A stretch of DNA of 64,000 bases from Pycnopodia helianthoides (taxonomy: Eukaryota > Echinodermata > Asteroidea > Forcipulatida > Asteriidae), in the NCBI GenBank assembly GCA_032158295.1, contig CM063244.1, forward strand, positions 9,809,578-9,873,577. Direction: 5' to 3'. The notes beneath the pieces were generated by a model. It saw only the letters and a list, made by a program, of their open reading frames with translations, was not told where the DNA came from and made no database searches. The position numbers and the translations under genes were made by a program. This document shows, in pieces, positions 62,801 to 64,000 of this stretch (positions are counted from its first letter, which is position 1; each line of letters begins with the position of its first letter).

Positions 62801-63947
62801 GAGCTGAGTTGTATGGAAACTGGTTCAGGCAAAGTTACATCAAAATCTAAGTCATCAAATGAGGTGTCATTGTGAAAATCTTCAATGTCACTCTCAACTG
62901 TGCTTTTCTCAGACTTGCATGGACTCGGGCTTTGTTTTGGTTTCAAATACATGAACGTCTTTGTTGGGGTTCTTTCTTGAGAACTGGGCGGTAATGGTTG
63001 GCTGAGACTGTTTGAGGGCAGTCTTGACCAGCTCTTTGGAGATTCTTGAGCACCATGGTTCTCACCATCAGTAGCTTGTCTTGGACTTAGTGTTGGGCTA
63101 CTCATATTCTTGTCAGCGGTGTAACTGGATTGAGTCTGACTAAGATACAATTTGGTTGGTGTTCTGTGGGGCCAAGATTGAATGTTCCTGTGAGACGGTG
63201 ATCCACCATGAGGACCAGCTGGTTGACTTCTCCCAGATGCCGGGCTGAACAGTCCTTTGGGATGATCTTACAGGGTCCATTGCAGCAAACTGAGAGTTTA
63301 AAATTTTTCCTTGGGATTGGAGAGTTTCCTGAGGTTCCTTGGGACATTGGCGACATTAAAAGTTTCTGGATGAGAGCCTGCCCGACCAATGTTTTCAATG
63401 ACCGAGTGCTCAGTCTTGCGTGGTGAAGCAGGGAAGTAATGAATTCCAGATTGGTTTTTCAATTTCATCTTCTCCGGACTGGAGCCCTACTTTAATTGGA
63501 CTAACTGCATGTCCTTTTGCTGGCAGTTGTTGCCTGAGAGTGGGAGATGCAGCCGCAGCCCTTTGGCGATAGGAAGGCCTGGCTACGCAGGTCTTGGGTA
63601 CAGCCCCCTGTTAACATCTTTGCTTGATGTCTTGACCAGCTGTTGGATTCTTCAGTGCCATAGAGCCTTGCACGGTCTGCGCTATGCTCGGCACAGTCCA
63701 CTGAACTCATATGCAGAGACGTTTTTCGTTTTACACACCGGCTGCATTTGTCGAACAGTTGTGGGAACTTGGGCCGGGGAAGATACATGTAAGCTGTGTG
63801 CATTTTTTCCTCCTGATGGGTTAGTAGTGGTCGCAGCCTCAATCTCATCATCAGTGTGTCCTACGTTGTCCTGACTGAAGCTGTTGGGTAACCGGCAAAA
63901 TTTTTTCCCAAGGCCACGAGATGCCTTTGTTGCTTCTTCCCGTGTGC
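23716..63947 (-). CDS. FBH1: F-box DNA helicase 1 (FBH1/FBXO18), about 20 exons
   Basis: Spliced gene. Six exons in the middle are present twice because of an assembly duplication. It encodes an F-box and a UvrD-type superfamily 1 helicase: Q-motif FTHEQ, Walker [20 protein letters not shown], Walker [44 protein letters not shown] and YVALTRAKK, then two CxxC pairs. These match vertebrate FBH1 in order and spacing. Known role of the family: 3'-5' DNA helicase and SCF (SKP1-CUL1) substrate adaptor acting in the nucleus at stalled forks, limiting RAD51 filaments and homologous recombination. Exons 3-20 total 2157 nt (718 codons plus stop) with consistent phases. Exon 2 to 3 is out of phase, and the N-terminus upstream of 63265 is frame-broken. 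Estimated length is similar to the human protein (1043 residues). Confidence 0.93.
24240..24478 (-). mobile_element. tRNA-derived SINE (GACCCCGGTTCAAATC head), - copy
   Basis: On the - strand: head GGTTGGCGTAGTGGTATCTC and box B ACCCCGGTTCAAATCACC, body TGGATTGGGTTTTTCAGTCC, 3' tail TAGTGATTAAGTTCGCTT and TCCTTGGCTTC. Same family at 26968-27232 on +. In FBH1 intron 19. Confidence 0.75.
24623..24748 (-). CDS. FBH1: FBH1 exon 19: first CxxC
   Basis: 42 codons, phase 0 to 0. [18 protein letters not shown], then [20 protein letters not shown]. The CVAC pair is in the position of CCVGQC in the vertebrate C-terminus, a probable zinc-binding half. Confidence 0.9.
24812..24992. mobile_element. Short MITE (CGCCATCTTTACGGGCAA ends)
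   Basis: Left GCCATCTTTACGGGCAA and right TTGCCCGTAAAGATGGC are perfect 17-bp inverted repeats; total about 181 bp, in FBH1 intron 18. Confidence 0.7.
26133..26254 (-). CDS. FBH1: FBH1 exon 18: motif VI
   Basis: [20 protein letters not shown], then [24 protein letters not shown] is motif VI, carrying the Arg finger. Phase 1 to 0, donor GCAAAG|gtacgt. Confidence 0.94.
26655..26747 (-). CDS. FBH1: FBH1 exon 17: motif V
   Basis: [19 protein letters not shown], then [21 protein letters not shown] is helicase motif V. Phase 1 to 1, acceptor ttttgcag, donor CAAA|gtatgt. Confidence 0.94.
26968..27232 (+). mobile_element. tRNA-derived SINE (GACCCCGGTTCAAATC head), + copy
   Basis: Box B ACCCCGGTTCAAATCCTGCC, then TGTGGATTGGGTTTTCAGTC and 3' tail TAGTGATTAAGTTCACTT, TCCTTGGCTTCA. 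Inverted relative to 24240-24478. Confidence 0.75.
27266..27432. mobile_element. GCAGGCCTGGAATT-family MITE copy
   Basis: CAGGCCTGGGATTCCATC at the left and GTGTAATTCCAAGCC at the right, with CAACAGAGGCCATGGCCTCC inside; reverse orientation to 6051-6243. Confidence 0.65.
27552..27737 (-). CDS. FBH1: FBH1 exon 16
   Basis: 186 nt, phase 1 to 1. [20 protein letters not shown], then [18 protein letters not shown]. Aligns without gaps to the FSGFKRY...IAVVEKYNIRIPELV stretch of human FBH1. Acceptor ccgacag, donor GCAG|gtttgt. Confidence 0.93.
28328..28576. repeat. Two-copy direct repeat in FBH1 intron 15
   Basis: GGTTTCTAAACGGGACTG / GGTTTCTAAACTAGACTG, ATTAACTCATGAATAAATC / ATTAACTCATGAGTAAGTC and TTGTTTACGTATGTTCTAA recur in the same order about 110-150 bp apart. 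Confidence 0.75.
29507..29570 (-). CDS. FBH1: FBH1 exon 15, copy A (assembly duplicate)
   Basis: [14 protein letters not shown] exon, same as 37798-37861 at offset 8291. This copy is contiguous with exon 16. Confidence 0.88.
29571..30250. repeat. Degenerate tandem repeat with ghost copies of FBH1 exon 15
   Basis: Intron 14 is made of degenerate units of roughly 150 bp with ACAATGTGTGGATCA, TATGCCCTAAATGTGTGG and ACCACAACCAAAATTC. On the - strand a site at 30143 reads attcag|GGCACAGATGGATATGG, an altered copy of the exon 15 acceptor and start (attcag|GGCATAGAGGGGTATGG). Other units keep only AGGGCATA. Equivalent region 37862-38541 in copy B. Confidence 0.75.
30298..30419 (-). CDS. FBH1: FBH1 exon 14, copy A (assembly duplicate)
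   Basis: ITRTN exon, same as 38589-38710 at offset 8291. The intron immediately upstream of its acceptor is strongly diverged between the two copies. Confidence 0.9.
30916..31111. mobile_element. GGGCCCAATTTCATAGAGC foldback MITE, copy A
   Basis: Left AGGGCCCAATTTCATAGAGC, right GGTCTATGAAATTTGGC; interior GCTTATAAGCAC, ACTGGCATCCTGCTCATTTC. Allelic copy at 39213-39409. Confidence 0.75.
31374..33043. repeat. 62-bp minisatellite, about 27 copies, copy A
   Basis: Unit: ACCTCAATGTATCTAGCAC, TACCAAAGTGTTTGTTG, TACATGTACATGCAGAGCAG, TTTGCT. A subset of units carries a 5-bp insertion giving GTAGGCCTATCTAG, clustered in the second half. In FBH1 intron 13. Confidence 0.95.
33176..33275 (-). CDS. 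FBH1: FBH1 exon 13, copy A (assembly duplicate)
   Basis: SFRFG exon, same as 40557-40656 at offset 7381. Confidence 0.9.
33686..33900 (+). mobile_element. Diverged tRNA-Leu-type SINE, copy A
   Basis: GTTGTTGCCAAGCAGTTGAG head, then CCAGACTCAAGCTCTGG anticodon arm and ACACTTGTGTCTTTGAGC body. 3' end lost. Copy B at 41068-41282. Confidence 0.65.
33922..34262 (+). mobile_element. tRNA-Leu(CAA)-derived SINE, copy A
   Basis: Head GTGTCGTGGCCAAGCGG with anticodon arm CTGGACTCAAGCTCTTG, variable arm, and box B GGGTTCGAGTC; body GCACTTGTGTCC, CTTCGGATGGGACATTAAGC; 3' tail CTATAGTGATCAAGTTCACT, GCATCCTTGGTTTC. Sense to +, antisense to FBH1. Confidence 0.82.
34365..34501 (-). CDS. FBH1: FBH1 exon 12, copy A (assembly duplicate)
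   Basis: Motif III exon ([13 protein letters not shown]), same as 41747-41883 at offset 7382. Confidence 0.9.
34905..34991 (-). CDS. FBH1: FBH1 exon 11, copy A (assembly duplicate)
   Basis: Walker B exon (LIDEAQD), same as 42287-42373 at offset 7382. Confidence 0.9.
36125..36203 (-). CDS. FBH1: FBH1 exon 10, copy A (assembly duplicate)
   Basis: Same sequence and splice sites as 43457-43535 (offset 7332). Treated as the other haplotype, not an extra exon. Confidence 0.88.
36288..36727. mobile_element. ATTCATAAATACCCGGG MITE, copy A
   Basis: About 440 bp with long inverted ends: ATTCATAAATACCCGGGAC, AGTTTATCCGTTCTGATTGG and CATGTTTAAAC, mirrored at the right (GATAAACTGTCCCGGGTATT, TATGAAT). 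In FBH1 intron 9. No coding capacity. Confidence 0.82.
36835..36934. other. Assembly gap, 100 N
   Basis: Exactly 100 ambiguous bases, the conventional filler for a gap of unknown size. It separates the two copies of the duplicated block. Confidence 0.99.
37798..37861 (-). CDS. FBH1: FBH1 exon 15, copy B
   Basis: 64-nt exon: [20 protein letters not shown] then S. Aligns with [20 protein letters not shown]. Phase 0 to 1. Copy A at 29507-29570. Decayed copies of its first half sit in the upstream intron. Confidence 0.88.
37862..38541. repeat. Degenerate exon 15-containing tandem repeat, copy B
   Basis: Same as 29571-30250 at offset 8291, with single-base length differences (for example one fewer A near 38155). 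Confidence 0.75.
38589..38710 (-). CDS. FBH1: FBH1 exon 14, copy B: motif IV
   Basis: [20 protein letters not shown], then FREAVNIV and [15 protein letters not shown] corresponds to GQVALLSRTN of vertebrate FBH1. Phase 1 to 0, donor GCTGGG|gtaaga. Copy A at 30298-30419. Confidence 0.92.
39213..39409. mobile_element. GGGCCCAATTTCATAGAGC foldback MITE, copy B
   Basis: Allelic counterpart of 30916-31111, with GGGCCCCATTTC at the left end. Confidence 0.75.
39673..40424. repeat. 62-bp minisatellite, about 12 copies, copy B
   Basis: Same unit as 31374-33043 but less than half the length, with the AGGCC insertion in a single unit near the right end. Confidence 0.95.
40557..40656 (-). CDS. FBH1: FBH1 exon 13, copy B
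   Basis: [20 protein letters not shown], then [13 protein letters not shown]. Follows LTQ of exon 12 to give LTQSFRFG as in vertebrates. Phase 0 to 1. Copy A at 33176-33275. Confidence 0.9.
41068..41282 (+). mobile_element. Diverged tRNA-Leu-type SINE, copy B
   Basis: Allelic counterpart of 33686-33900 (offset 7382). Confidence 0.65.
41304..41644 (+). mobile_element. tRNA-Leu(CAA)-derived SINE, copy B
   Basis: Allelic counterpart of 33922-34262 (offset 7382). Confidence 0.82.
41747..41883 (-). CDS. FBH1: FBH1 exon 12, copy B: motif III
   Basis: [20 protein letters not shown], then [16 protein letters not shown]. GDxHQQIYxFRGA is motif III of UvrD-type helicases; vertebrates have GDPHQQ. 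Phase 1 to 0, donor ACACAA|gtatga. Copy A at 34365-34501. Confidence 0.92.
42287..42373 (-). CDS. FBH1: FBH1 exon 11, copy B: Walker B
   Basis: [16 protein letters not shown], then [17 protein letters not shown] is helicase motif II (Mg/ATP hydrolysis). Acceptor gactag, donor CACCAG|gtcaga, phase 1 to 1. The junction codon reads Val where vertebrates have Gly. Identical copy at 34905-34991. Confidence 0.92.
43457..43535 (-). CDS. FBH1: FBH1 exon 10, copy B
   Basis: [20 protein letters not shown], then VSVTHD(G); matches EASRLWDNMRKLGE...MTHDG. Acceptor catgtag, donor GACG|gtaaat. Second copy at 36125-36203. Confidence 0.9.
43619..44058. mobile_element. ATTCATAAATACCCGGG MITE, copy B
   Basis: Allelic counterpart of 36288-36727, differing by a few substitutions. 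Confidence 0.82.
44167..44770 (+). mobile_element. Second SINE-like family with a nested insertion
   Basis: Head GGCTAGTAGGTAAAGCACTC, CTGTGGCCCTGGTTCGATT, and body ATGTGGCTGGCTGTCAAAGG, CGCAATTCAGCTTCTCAGC match 50885-51165. Between head and body about 300 bp is inserted (44227-44520) containing TTATATAGCGCTCATATC and CTCAAGGCGCTTCAAC. The outer element begins right at the edge of the duplicated block. Confidence 0.6.
44814..45069 (-). CDS. FBH1: FBH1 exon 9
   Basis: 256 nt, phase 2 to 0. Reads [20 protein letters not shown], then [20 protein letters not shown]; the second block is nearly the vertebrate AKLVCKTLENFFASADEEL. Donor AGGATG|gtgggt. This is the last exon before the duplicated block. 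Confidence 0.92.
45280..45345. repeat. ATT-tract plus TATATAG...CTCAAGGCACTT repeat
   Basis: TAATAATAATATTATATAG, then GGTACTCAAGGCACTTG; a diverged relative of the piece nested at 44227-44520. Confidence 0.5.
45541..46336. repeat. 52-bp minisatellite, about 15 copies
   Basis: Unit: CTTGACTAGTTTTTGCAAGC, TAGGCTAGTAACTAAACC, AAGCCCCATGTACT. Spacing between successive AGCTAGGCTA motifs is 52 bp. A higher-order variant with GGCTATAGTAACTAAACC recurs at intervals. In FBH1 intron 8. Confidence 0.93.
46474..46563 (-). CDS. FBH1: FBH1 exon 8
   Basis: 90 nt, phase 2 to 2. Encodes [14 protein letters not shown], then [15 protein letters not shown], equivalent to AKQAERVFPSNV...TFHSMAYGHIG of human FBH1 (helicase motif Ib region). 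Acceptor tgtcacag, donor TGGAG|gtaagt. Confidence 0.92.
46737..46855. mobile_element. GGCCTGGAATT-family MITE fragment
   Basis: GCAGGCCCAGAATTACATGG at the left and CGGAAGTGCCCTTTGCTAAA inside match 6051-6243; right end missing. Confidence 0.55.
47181..47860. mobile_element. hAT-type nonautonomous transposon with 8-bp target duplication
   Basis: Ends AAGCTTGGGCGATATCGC and GGCATCGCCCAAGCTT, flanked on both sides by ACATGGTG (47173-47180 and 47861-47868). Interior has ATATCGCGATATTCG-type palindromic runs at both ends and a short tandem GATCGTCTCGAC/AACAAGGAGATT piece. 8-bp duplications are characteristic of hAT elements. No transposase frame. In FBH1 intron 7. Confidence 0.82.
48593..48671 (-). 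CDS. FBH1: FBH1 exon 7: Walker A
   Basis: 79 nt. With exon 6 it completes [17 protein letters not shown], then FLYVAFN(K). GxGKT binds ATP phosphate; an intron splits the motif. Donor AACAA|gtaaga. Confidence 0.93.
48745..48915 (-). mobile_element. tRNA-derived SINE (GGTAAGACAT head), - copy
   Basis: Inverse of 20278-20450: CTACACCGATG..., then GGGTGGGATTCGAACCCATA and TGTCTTACCACTAGATCACC at its 5' end. Confidence 0.65.
48998..49676. repeat. 57-bp minisatellite, about 12 copies
   Basis: Unit: GTCATCATCATCATTAGCC, CCAGCCCGTGTCATCCCACT, GCTGGGCGCGAAGGCCTG. 57 is a multiple of 3, so both strands stay open (a 278-codon frame on -, 215 on +; the - peptide repeats [19 protein letters not shown]). 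It lies in FBH1 intron 6 with no splice or homology support for coding. Confidence 0.93.
50044..50885. mobile_element. Foldback element (GGTCGATTTCACAAAA ends)
   Basis: Left GGTCGATTTCACAAAACCC and right GTTTCGTGAAATCGACC are inverted repeats; internal CCTAAGTTAGGACAGG, TTTTGTGAAATCGTTCC repeats. About 840 bp, no coding capacity. In FBH1 intron 6. Confidence 0.65.
50885..51165 (+). mobile_element. Second SINE-like family, uninterrupted copy
   Basis: CTGTGGCCCTGGTTTGATTT, GCGTTGGCTCTCTCCCAATG, ATGTGGCTGGCTGCCAAAGG, TTCAGCTTCTCAGCTGCGAG; same order as 44167-44770 without the insertion. It ends about 65 bp from FBH1 exon 6. Confidence 0.65.
51231..51313 (-). CDS. FBH1: FBH1 exon 6: helicase Q-motif
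   Basis: Reads [19 protein letters not shown], then VVKIQAFA(G). FTHEQ is the UvrD-family Q-motif, and AFAG is the first half of Walker A. Phase 2 in, phase 1 out (GCAG|gtaaat). Confidence 0.93.
51592..51785. mobile_element. GGGCCCAATTTCATAGAGG foldback MITE
   Basis: Left GGGCCCAATTTCATAGAGG, right AGCTCTATGAAATTAGGCCC. Interior GTGCTTAAGCAC... and GCTTAAGCAGC. Confidence 0.78.
52059..52396. mobile_element. TTAA-flanked MITE, copy 3
   Basis: TTAAAGGCCCTGTACACTA at the left, inverse of TTAAAGGTATTGTACAC at the right, TTAA on both edges; reverse orientation to 1985-2314 with high similarity. Confidence 0.75.
52728..53003. repeat. 20-bp minisatellite (ACTGGGTGTCCATATTCAAA)
   Basis: About 13 copies; the central five are identical, edges diverge. 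20 is not a multiple of 3, yet all three + frames stay open because the unit lacks stops. In FBH1 intron 5, about 150 bp from exon 5. Confidence 0.92.
53149..53274 (-). CDS. FBH1: FBH1 exon 5
   Basis: Phase 2 to 2. [17 protein letters not shown] matches HYNIFYCLYLQENS of vertebrate FBH1. It continues [18 protein letters not shown], a low-complexity linker before the helicase core. Acceptor tctgcag, donor CCAAG|gtacac. Confidence 0.9.
53595..53690. repeat. Dispersed repeat shared with 7540-7660
   Basis: GCCTGAAAAGTCTATAAAAA and CCATATGAACGTGTAGGTC. Confidence 0.5.
54533..54583. repeat. Perfect palindrome, 24-bp arms, 3-nt spacer
   Basis: ATCATTCGTGTATTTAAAGT|GCAT, ATT, ATGC|ACTTTAAATACACGAATGAT. 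All 24 positions pair. In FBH1 intron 4. Confidence 0.95.
54579..54767 (+). other. Unassigned small open frame beside the palindrome
   Basis: 62 codons from ATGATGGCG, reading [20 protein letters not shown] and [20 protein letters not shown]. The composition is protein-like, and a second frame continues past it ([19 protein letters not shown]). It could be a transposase remnant, but I do not recognise it. Antisense to FBH1, inside intron 4. Confidence 0.2.
54904..55091 (-). CDS. FBH1: FBH1 exon 4
   Basis: 62 codons plus 2 nt. Starts [20 protein letters not shown], passes [20 protein letters not shown], and ends KRLFGHNI(G). Aligns with the helical region between F-box and helicase in vertebrate FBH1 (VNDIQRLLFCLRRP). 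Acceptor gcgacag, donor ATTGG|gtaagt. Confidence 0.88.
55365..55795 (+). mobile_element. 5'-truncated LINE 3' end
   Basis: A frame at 55369-55560 ends [18 protein letters not shown], resembling the C-terminal end of LINE reverse-transcriptase polyproteins, followed by T-rich sequence, TTTGGCCTCCGGGCCACG, an AATAAA and a (GAAT)n tail at 55760-55792. In FBH1 intron 3. Confidence 0.55.
56130..56515. mobile_element. Element with TATAAGCCGCAGC inverted units
   Basis: Left end carries a 44-bp near-perfect palindrome (56138-56181: AAGCCGCAGCGGTGA ... TCACCGCTGCGGCTT). Right end has TATAAGCTGCGGCTTATACG, then CTGAAGATTACGG. Likely a nonautonomous DNA transposon; family not assigned. Confidence 0.55.
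56781..57050 (+). mobile_element. tRNA-Leu(CAA)-derived SINE
   Basis: The head folds like a tRNA: acceptor strand AGTGTCG pairs with TGACACT; GGCCGAGCGGTTAAGAGC box A; CCAAACTCAAGTTCTGG anticodon arm with CAA; GTGAGTTCGAGTCCCGG box B. Body GATGGAACGTAAAGCTGTAGG, 3' end TCATTTGAAGGCTGCACTC plus AAG-rich tail. About 85 bp from FBH1 exon 3. Confidence 0.82.
57137..57241 (-). CDS. FBH1: FBH1 exon 3
   Basis: 35 codons, phase 0 to 0, acceptor atttccag and donor TGTGGC|gtaagt. Reads [20 protein letters not shown], then [13 protein letters not shown]; corresponds to the CSPSVDPERV... region of vertebrate FBH1. The preceding intron has an unresolved phase problem. Confidence 0.8.
57478..57545 (-). 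mobile_element. tRNA-like SINE head fragment
   Basis: Inverse reads GTGGCAGGTTCAAATCCCGC with TTTCAGTTGGTTGAATGCC; same family as 7979-8041. Confidence 0.45.
58257..58283. repeat. (ATT)n microsatellite
   Basis: Nine ATT units followed by TTATTTGCCATAACAGTAC, a typical retroposon 3' junction. Confidence 0.85.
58686..58819 (-). CDS. FBH1: FBH1 exon 2
   Basis: Acceptor ttgaccag then TTC; donor GTCAG|gtcagt. Encodes [18 protein letters not shown] and continues to ESKFMLELV(R), matching the segment right after the F-box in vertebrate FBH1 (FIPWKKLYHRY). Length 134 nt leaves phase 2, which does not fit exon 3. Its acceptor and first 28 bases are reiterated in the adjacent 87-bp array. Confidence 0.85.
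58820..59815 (-). repeat. 87-bp array of reiterated FBH1 exon 2 start with splice sites
   Basis: Eleven units plus the authentic exon. In gene orientation each unit has acceptor tatttttgaccag, then 28 nt identical to the start of exon 2 (TTCTTACCATGGAAG ... TATCACC), then gtgagtaattc, a strong donor that the real exon lacks. Mini-exons are 59 nt apart. Example: 58880-58907. Units differ mainly by a 2-bp deletion (TCAAAAATAG to TCAAATAG) and aTAg/aGAg variants. Confidence 0.95.
59816..61129. mobile_element. ATTCATAAAT-family element inserted in the 87-bp array, with a nested element
   Basis: Left ATTCATAAATACCTCGGAG, TTTATCCATTCTGATTGG, GTGTTTAAACGG resembles the 36288-36727 MITE ends; right GGCCATTTATGAAT. 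Between about 60049 and 61010 a second element is nested, with inverted GCGGGCGAGTCAAA / ACCCGGCCGGCGAG blocks. No complete protein is visible. Confidence 0.6.
61130..61295. mobile_element. Long-arm hairpin element
   Basis: Arms of about 75 bp: GGGAATAAAAGAGTAG, TGGTCTTAACCGGCCGT, GGGCCGTGGCCGTG, AAAGGACC against their inverses (GGTCCTTTATTACACGGCC, CGGCCGGTTAAGACC, CTACCCTTTTATTCCC). The loop is only about 10 nt. Confidence 0.85.
61303..61386 (-). repeat. Orphan 87-bp unit beyond the insertion
   Basis: One further unit (ATCAAAACTCACATGAATTA, CTCACGGTGATAAGTC, CCATGGTAAGAACTGGTCAA) separated from the main array by the 59816-61302 insertions. Confidence 0.9.
61399..61470. mobile_element. GGCCTGGAATT-family MITE fragment
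   Basis: CGGCAGGCCTGATGC, TTGAGAGGGCAAGG, GGTAAAGGGCACC; interrupted by the SINE at 61481. Confidence 0.45.
61481..61690 (+). mobile_element. tRNA-Leu(CAA)-derived SINE, short copy
   Basis: AGTGTCGTGGCCGAGCG head, TGAACTCAAGCTCTGG arm, GGGTTCGAGACCCGG box B. The middle of the body is deleted; 3' end TCATTCGAAAGCTGCACTC plus AAG repeats as in 56781-57050. Confidence 0.8.
61691..62358. other. FBH1 intron 1, left part; nothing firmly identified
   Basis: C-run (61786-61813), AT-rich sequence and a - strand open frame (about 61771-62040) with [18 protein letters not shown] that I cannot assign. No splice evidence ties it to FBH1. Confidence 0.3.
62359..63265 (-). CDS. FBH1: FBH1 F-box exon
   Basis: Open on the - strand from just after a TAA near 63266 to donor AAAGAAGAG|gtaagt (62359). 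The N-terminal two thirds is Ser/Pro-rich and includes three imperfect copies of an acidic motif ([18 protein letters not shown] and relatives). The C-terminal part is an F-box: [18 protein letters not shown], then [19 protein letters not shown]. The F-box recruits SKP1. The 5' border is uncertain; the frame continues from the broken upstream region. Confidence 0.88.
63266..63947 (-). pseudogene. FBH1: FBH1 N-terminal coding, interrupted by several frameshifts
   Basis: An excellent acceptor (T-run then cccaag, 63966-63948) opens a frame reading [17 protein letters not shown] to YEFSGLCRA, stopping at 63682-63684. Plausible low-complexity coding then continues in other frames: [17 protein letters not shown], then [18 protein letters not shown], then [17 protein letters not shown], and finally the F-box exon frame ([15 protein letters not shown]). 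Two switches sit at or next to homopolymers (ggggg, aaaaatttt). Either uncorrected read errors or a truly damaged N-terminus explains this. No complete frame is claimed. Confidence 0.5.
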
Positions 63948-64000
63948 CTTGGGAAAAAAAAAAAAAACCTTGAAAAAGTGAGGTGGAGATACCTCTTGGC

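Noticed and set aside
63102..63398. 98-codon frame with [15 protein letters not shown] as a separate zinc-finger gene
   Set aside because: It overlaps the FBH1 N-terminal region in another frame, has no splice context of its own, and is more likely one piece of the frame-broken exon.

Overview
The window looks like a metazoan nuclear genome, most likely an echinoderm and possibly a sea star. The reasons are spliced genes with introns of 0.3 to 4 kb, AT-rich noncoding DNA, many tRNA-derived SINEs, foldback MITEs and minisatellites, and dispersed repeat families (GGGCCCAATTTCATAGAGC foldbacks, TTAA-flanked GTACACTATTGGTAA elements) that I associate with echinoderm genomes. The taxon is inference, not proven by the sequence.

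Two convergent protein-coding genes are visible. On the + strand (6402-10941) four exons encode a two-HMG-box chromatin protein of at least 296 residues: a basic AT-hook-like start, HMG box A, HMG box B, a Gln/His-rich linker and an acidic tail. On the - strand (63947 down to 23716) about 20 exons encode FBH1 (FBXO18), the F-box DNA helicase 1: an F-box followed by a UvrD-type superfamily 1 helicase with all the classic motifs and a C-terminal Cys pair region. Exons 3 to 20 join in perfect phase. The F-box exon is clean, but the extreme N-terminal coding (63266-63947) is broken by several frameshifts, and the exon 2 to exon 3 junction is out of phase.

The middle of the FBH1 locus is present twice: 28644-36834 and 36935-44165 are near-identical and separated by exactly 100 N. 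They carry the same six exons, the same SINEs and the same MITE. This is best read as both haplotypes placed end to end by the assembler. The pair then gives a free allele comparison: a 62-bp minisatellite of about 27 versus 12 units, a 50-bp indel and a strongly diverged 130-bp block.

Region by region: 1-6400, upstream and intronic sequence with MITEs; 6402-10941, HMG gene; 10942-about 15.7 kb, probable long 3' UTR; 16-23.7 kb, intergenic MITEs, a 54-bp minisatellite and SINEs; 23.7-64 kb, FBH1 with repeat-filled introns.

The most unusual feature is a set of tandem repeats seeded on exon edges. The 84-bp repeat in HMG intron 3 reiterates the 5' splice site. The 87-bp array upstream of FBH1 exon 2 reiterates the 3' splice site plus 28 nt of exon, followed each time by a strong GTGAGT donor. 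The intron upstream of FBH1 exon 15 holds decayed copies of that exon's start.
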